Shown one piece after another: positions 62,073 to 64,000 of a stretch of DNA of 64,000 bases; positions within the stretch are counted from its first letter, which is position 1; every line of letters begins with the position of its first letter. This DNA is from Phycisphaerales bacterium. GTDB taxonomy: Bacteria > Planctomycetota > Phycisphaerae > UBA1845 > UTPLA1. A model generated the notes under the pieces. The model searched no databases. It was not told the origin of the DNA and saw nothing but the letters and a program-made list of their open reading frames with translations. Both the position numbers and the translations under genes were made by a program. The DNA lies in NCBI GenBank assembly GCA_020639075.1, contig JACKHI010000001.1:868001-932000 (forward strand). The letters run 5' to 3'.

Positions 62073-63397
62073 GCTGCCCTTCCGTCGTTGCTCGACTTCA
62101 AACATTGCATCGCAGCATCAGTCAACTCGATCCCGATTCGTTGCGTCTGCCGGTCGTACTGTACGCGGTCGACAATCATGCGAATGAGCCGTGCCTGCTC
62201 GGCGCTGCTGAGATCTGTGGATTGAGTGAGCAACGGGACCGCCTCGACTAGGTGGCAATTCCGCATCATCGTTCGGTCGAGCGGCAGGTCTGCGAGTTTC
62301 GACAACACCTCCTGCTCGATTGATGCCGCCTTGACGGTCTTGGTCGGACACGTCCCGTGTCCCCGTTTCATCGCCTTCACGCAGGTGTAATACCGATACT
62401 GACGCTGGCCGCGCGAACAGGCCGTGTGCGACATTGCCGCATCGCAGGCTTTGCAGCGAAGGATTCCCTTCAACAGTGCATGGTACGAGTTGCGTGTGAT
62501 CGAGCCCTTGGTCTTCGAGTTTCGGCGTAGAAGCGCCTGCGCCCGCACCCAGGTCTCGGCGTCGATGATCGCATCGTGCAACCCCTCGAAACTGGTGTCG
62601 TGATGCCGCACCCTACCGATGTAGGTCTCGTTCATTAGCAGGTAGTTCAGATTCGACCTGTCGACCGGCTTGCCGCCCATCGGTTTGCCCTTCGCCGACG
62701 TCCACCGCTTCGTAGTCCAGCCACGCAGATTAGCCTGCCGCGCCGTCTCGATCAGGGACTCATGCTTCAAATACAGTTCGAAGATCCCTCGAACCTGTTT
62801 CGACTCCTCCTTATTAACGGTCAGCGTCTTGCGTTCCCGGTCCACGTCGTAGCCAAGCACCTGCCAGCCGCCAGCCCACTTACCCTTCTTCCGCTGGGCA
62901 GCGATCTTGTCGCGGGTCCGCTCGCCGATGATCTCCCGCTCGAACTGCGCGAAGGAGAGCAGGATGTTCAGTGTCAGCCTACCCATCGAATCGGCGGTGT
63001 TGAAGTGCTGAGTGACGCTGACGAAATGGACCTGCTTCTGCTCGAATAGCTGCATCAATCGGGCGAAGTCCAGCAGCGAACGTGATAGTCGGTCTACCTT
63101 GTATACCACGACGCAGTCGATCTCCCCCGCCTCGATGGCAGCCATCAGCTTCTCCAGCGCCGGCCGATCCATGCTGCCGCCGGAGAAGCCGCCATCGTCA
63201 AATCGATCAGACAGGACCTGCCAGCCCAAGTGTTTCTGGCTCGCTACATAGGCTTCGCACGCCTCACGTTGCGCATCGAGCGTGTTGAAGTCCATATCCA
63301 GGCCTTCGCTTGTCGATTTGCGGGTGTAGATCGCACAACGGACCGGTCCCTTGGCATCGGCCGATTGGGCTGGCTTCGGTTTCCGGCGTCTACCCAT
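62069..63397 (-). CDS. Large serine recombinase, right module
   Basis: A 442-residue homologue of 2643-3971, the same length, with catalytic Ser28 in YTRKS and the same zinc-ribbon cysteines (CKAC near 315). Most differences are conservative and concentrate in the N-terminal ten residues and the C-terminal 60. The N-terminal catalytic and central DNA-binding domains are nearly identical, so both enzymes could act on each other's sites. It starts directly after the DUF2924 stop (TAGATG), with GGAGGTG as ribosome site inside the preceding gene. Confidence 0.93.
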   Translation of the reverse strand: MGRRRKPKPAQSADAKGPVRCAIYTRKSTSEGLDMDFNTLDAQREACEAYVASQKHLGWQVLSDRFDDGGFSGGSMDRPALEKLMAAIEAGEIDCVVVYKVDRLSRSLLDFARLMQLFEQKQVHFVSVTQHFNTADSMGRLTLNILLSFAQFEREIIGERTRDKIAAQRKKGKWAGGWQVLGYDVDRERKTLTVNKEESKQVRGIFELYLKHESLIETARQANLRGWTTKRWTSAKGKPMGGKPVDRSNLNYLLMNETYIGRVRHHDTSFEGLHDAIIDAETWVRAQALLRRNSKTKGSITRNSYHALLKGILRCKACDAAMSHTACSRGQRQYRYYTCVKAMKRGHGTCPTKTVKAASIEQEVLSKLADLPLDRTMMRNCHLVEAVPLLTQSTDLSSAEQARLIRMIVDRVQYDRQTQRIGIELTDAAMQCLKSSNDGRAA

Positions 63398-63748
63398 CTA
63401 TTCACCTCCCTTCCTTTGCCGTACAAAACCGAAGAAGAGATTGCCATTCCACTTTGCGCCGGTGACCGCTGACGCGACGGCGCTGAGCGAGCGATAGTGT
63501 TGGCCCTCGTACTCGAAGCCCTTCTCCAACACGCGTACCGAGATCTGTCGGCCTTGGTACGTGCGCCGGATCATGCAACCCGGTGGCGGCAACCGGACCT
63601 TCTTGCGACGCGGTCCCGACGGCTCCGACCATTGTGGAACAACACAACCGTTGGCCGTACGCAGCTCACCGAGTGGATCCCAGCGGTCGATTAGCTCGTC
63701 GAGGCGCGACAGTGCTTTCGGCGACAGTTGGACATCGACCAAACTCAC
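63398..63748 (-). CDS. DUF2924 family protein, right module
   Basis: A 116-residue homologue of 3972-4352 with VRLPPPGCMIRRTYQGR and GAKWNGNLFFGFVRQRKGG conserved. The start is GTG at 63748, overlapping the HARE-HTH stop by 4 nt (GTGA); no zinc-ribbon gene lies between them, unlike the left module. Family role unknown beyond its association with serine recombinases. Confidence 0.82.
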   Translation of the reverse strand: MSLVDVQLSPKALSRLDELIDRWDPLGELRTANGCVVPQWSEPSGPRRKKVRLPPPGCMIRRTYQGRQISVRVLEKGFEYEGQHYRSLSAVASAVTGAKWNGNLFFGFVRQRKGGE

Positions 63749-64000
63749 GCCTTGCCGCCTTTCGATGTGGCTCGTGCGAACAAGCCGCGGTCGGTCTTCT
63801 TGAATCGCGACGCACTCCCCTTCTTTGTGATCTCACGGACGATCGCGGAATACAACGTGGCATGCGGCGTTGCGCCATCGGTCCTCCAGCCTGCCGCGAT
63901 CACCCTCTCAGCGATCGTCTTGGCATTCAGCGGCTTGCTTGACTCCGCCAGCACCTCTGCCGCCAGATCAAGCCCGCTGACAGGCTTCGGGCGGTTCTCG
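63745..64000 (-). CDS. HARE-HTH domain protein, right module (partial, runs off window)
   Basis: The last 84 codons of a homologue of 4536-4925, open to the window edge: PKPVSGLDLAAEVLAES, then ATLYSAIVREI and a basic tail. The Lys-rich N-terminus and start lie beyond 64000. It confirms that the second module keeps the order HARE-HTH, DUF2924, recombinase, HTH. Confidence 0.75.
   Translation of the reverse strand, partial: ENRPKPVSGLDLAAEVLAESSKPLNAKTIAERVIAAGWRTDGATPHATLYSAIVREITKKGSASRFKKTDRGLFARATSKGGKA

Overview
The window looks like one contig of a Planctomycetota-type bacterium (my inference). The signs are an ECF sigma factor next to a Ser/Thr kinase with a C-terminal extension, very large secreted proteins with thrombospondin type 3 (TSP3), CARDB, Ig-like and FG-GAP repeats ending in dockerin-like tails, a PEP-CTERM protein, and large serine recombinases paired with DUF2924 proteins. 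No rRNA or housekeeping gene is present to fix the taxonomy.

Layout. 0-1.9 kb: an AtoE-like transporter and a complete tRNA-Asn(GUU). 1.9-5 kb: a minus-strand recombinase module (HARE-HTH, zinc ribbon, DUF2924, serine recombinase, ParB-like HTH) that abuts the tRNA. A second, diverged copy lies at 61.3-64 kb in the same orientation and runs off the window. The outer ends of the two modules share an exact 18-nt direct repeat, which at the left copy includes the last four bases of the tRNA. 5.2-24.9 kb: a defence-like island, much of it damaged, with a full PHP-ATPase (TrlF-like), fragments of nuclease and other genes, a UvrD helicase plus PD-(D/E)XK nuclease pair, a tightly coupled three-gene operon (M29-aminopeptidase-like protein, STAND-type ATPase, P-loop/PD-(D/E)XK nuclease), an Mrr-like nuclease, a second PHP gene cut by an IS3-family element, and a trypsin-like protease. 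25.2-31.2 kb: a 1.6-kaa FG-GAP/TSP3/dockerin protein with a secreted neighbour. 31.7-38.5 kb: a phage-type cassette (ParB-domain DNA methyltransferase, small terminase-like protein, large terminase), an ion channel, a decayed integrase-type IS, and terminase and IS fragments. 38.7-55.9 kb: four secreted or surface proteins, one of 3178 residues. 56.4-60.6 kb: a LuxR-type regulator, a Ser/Thr kinase and an ECF sigma factor.

How the parts may work together. The likeliest undescribed system is the plus-strand operon at 15.6-20.4 kb, whose three genes overlap by 4 and 1 nt. It reads as sensor (degenerate metallopeptidase fold) plus STAND-like switch plus nuclease effector. The helicase-nuclease pair diverges from the same 0.5-kb intergenic region. 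The secreted proteins share domains, and two of them carry an indel-free 688-bp duplicated module and similar hairpin-rich upstream repeats, so they look like a co-evolving surface family.

Limits: all calls are from reading the sequence. No database search, GC calculation or structure prediction was run, and residue positions are counted by hand and approximate in the largest proteins.
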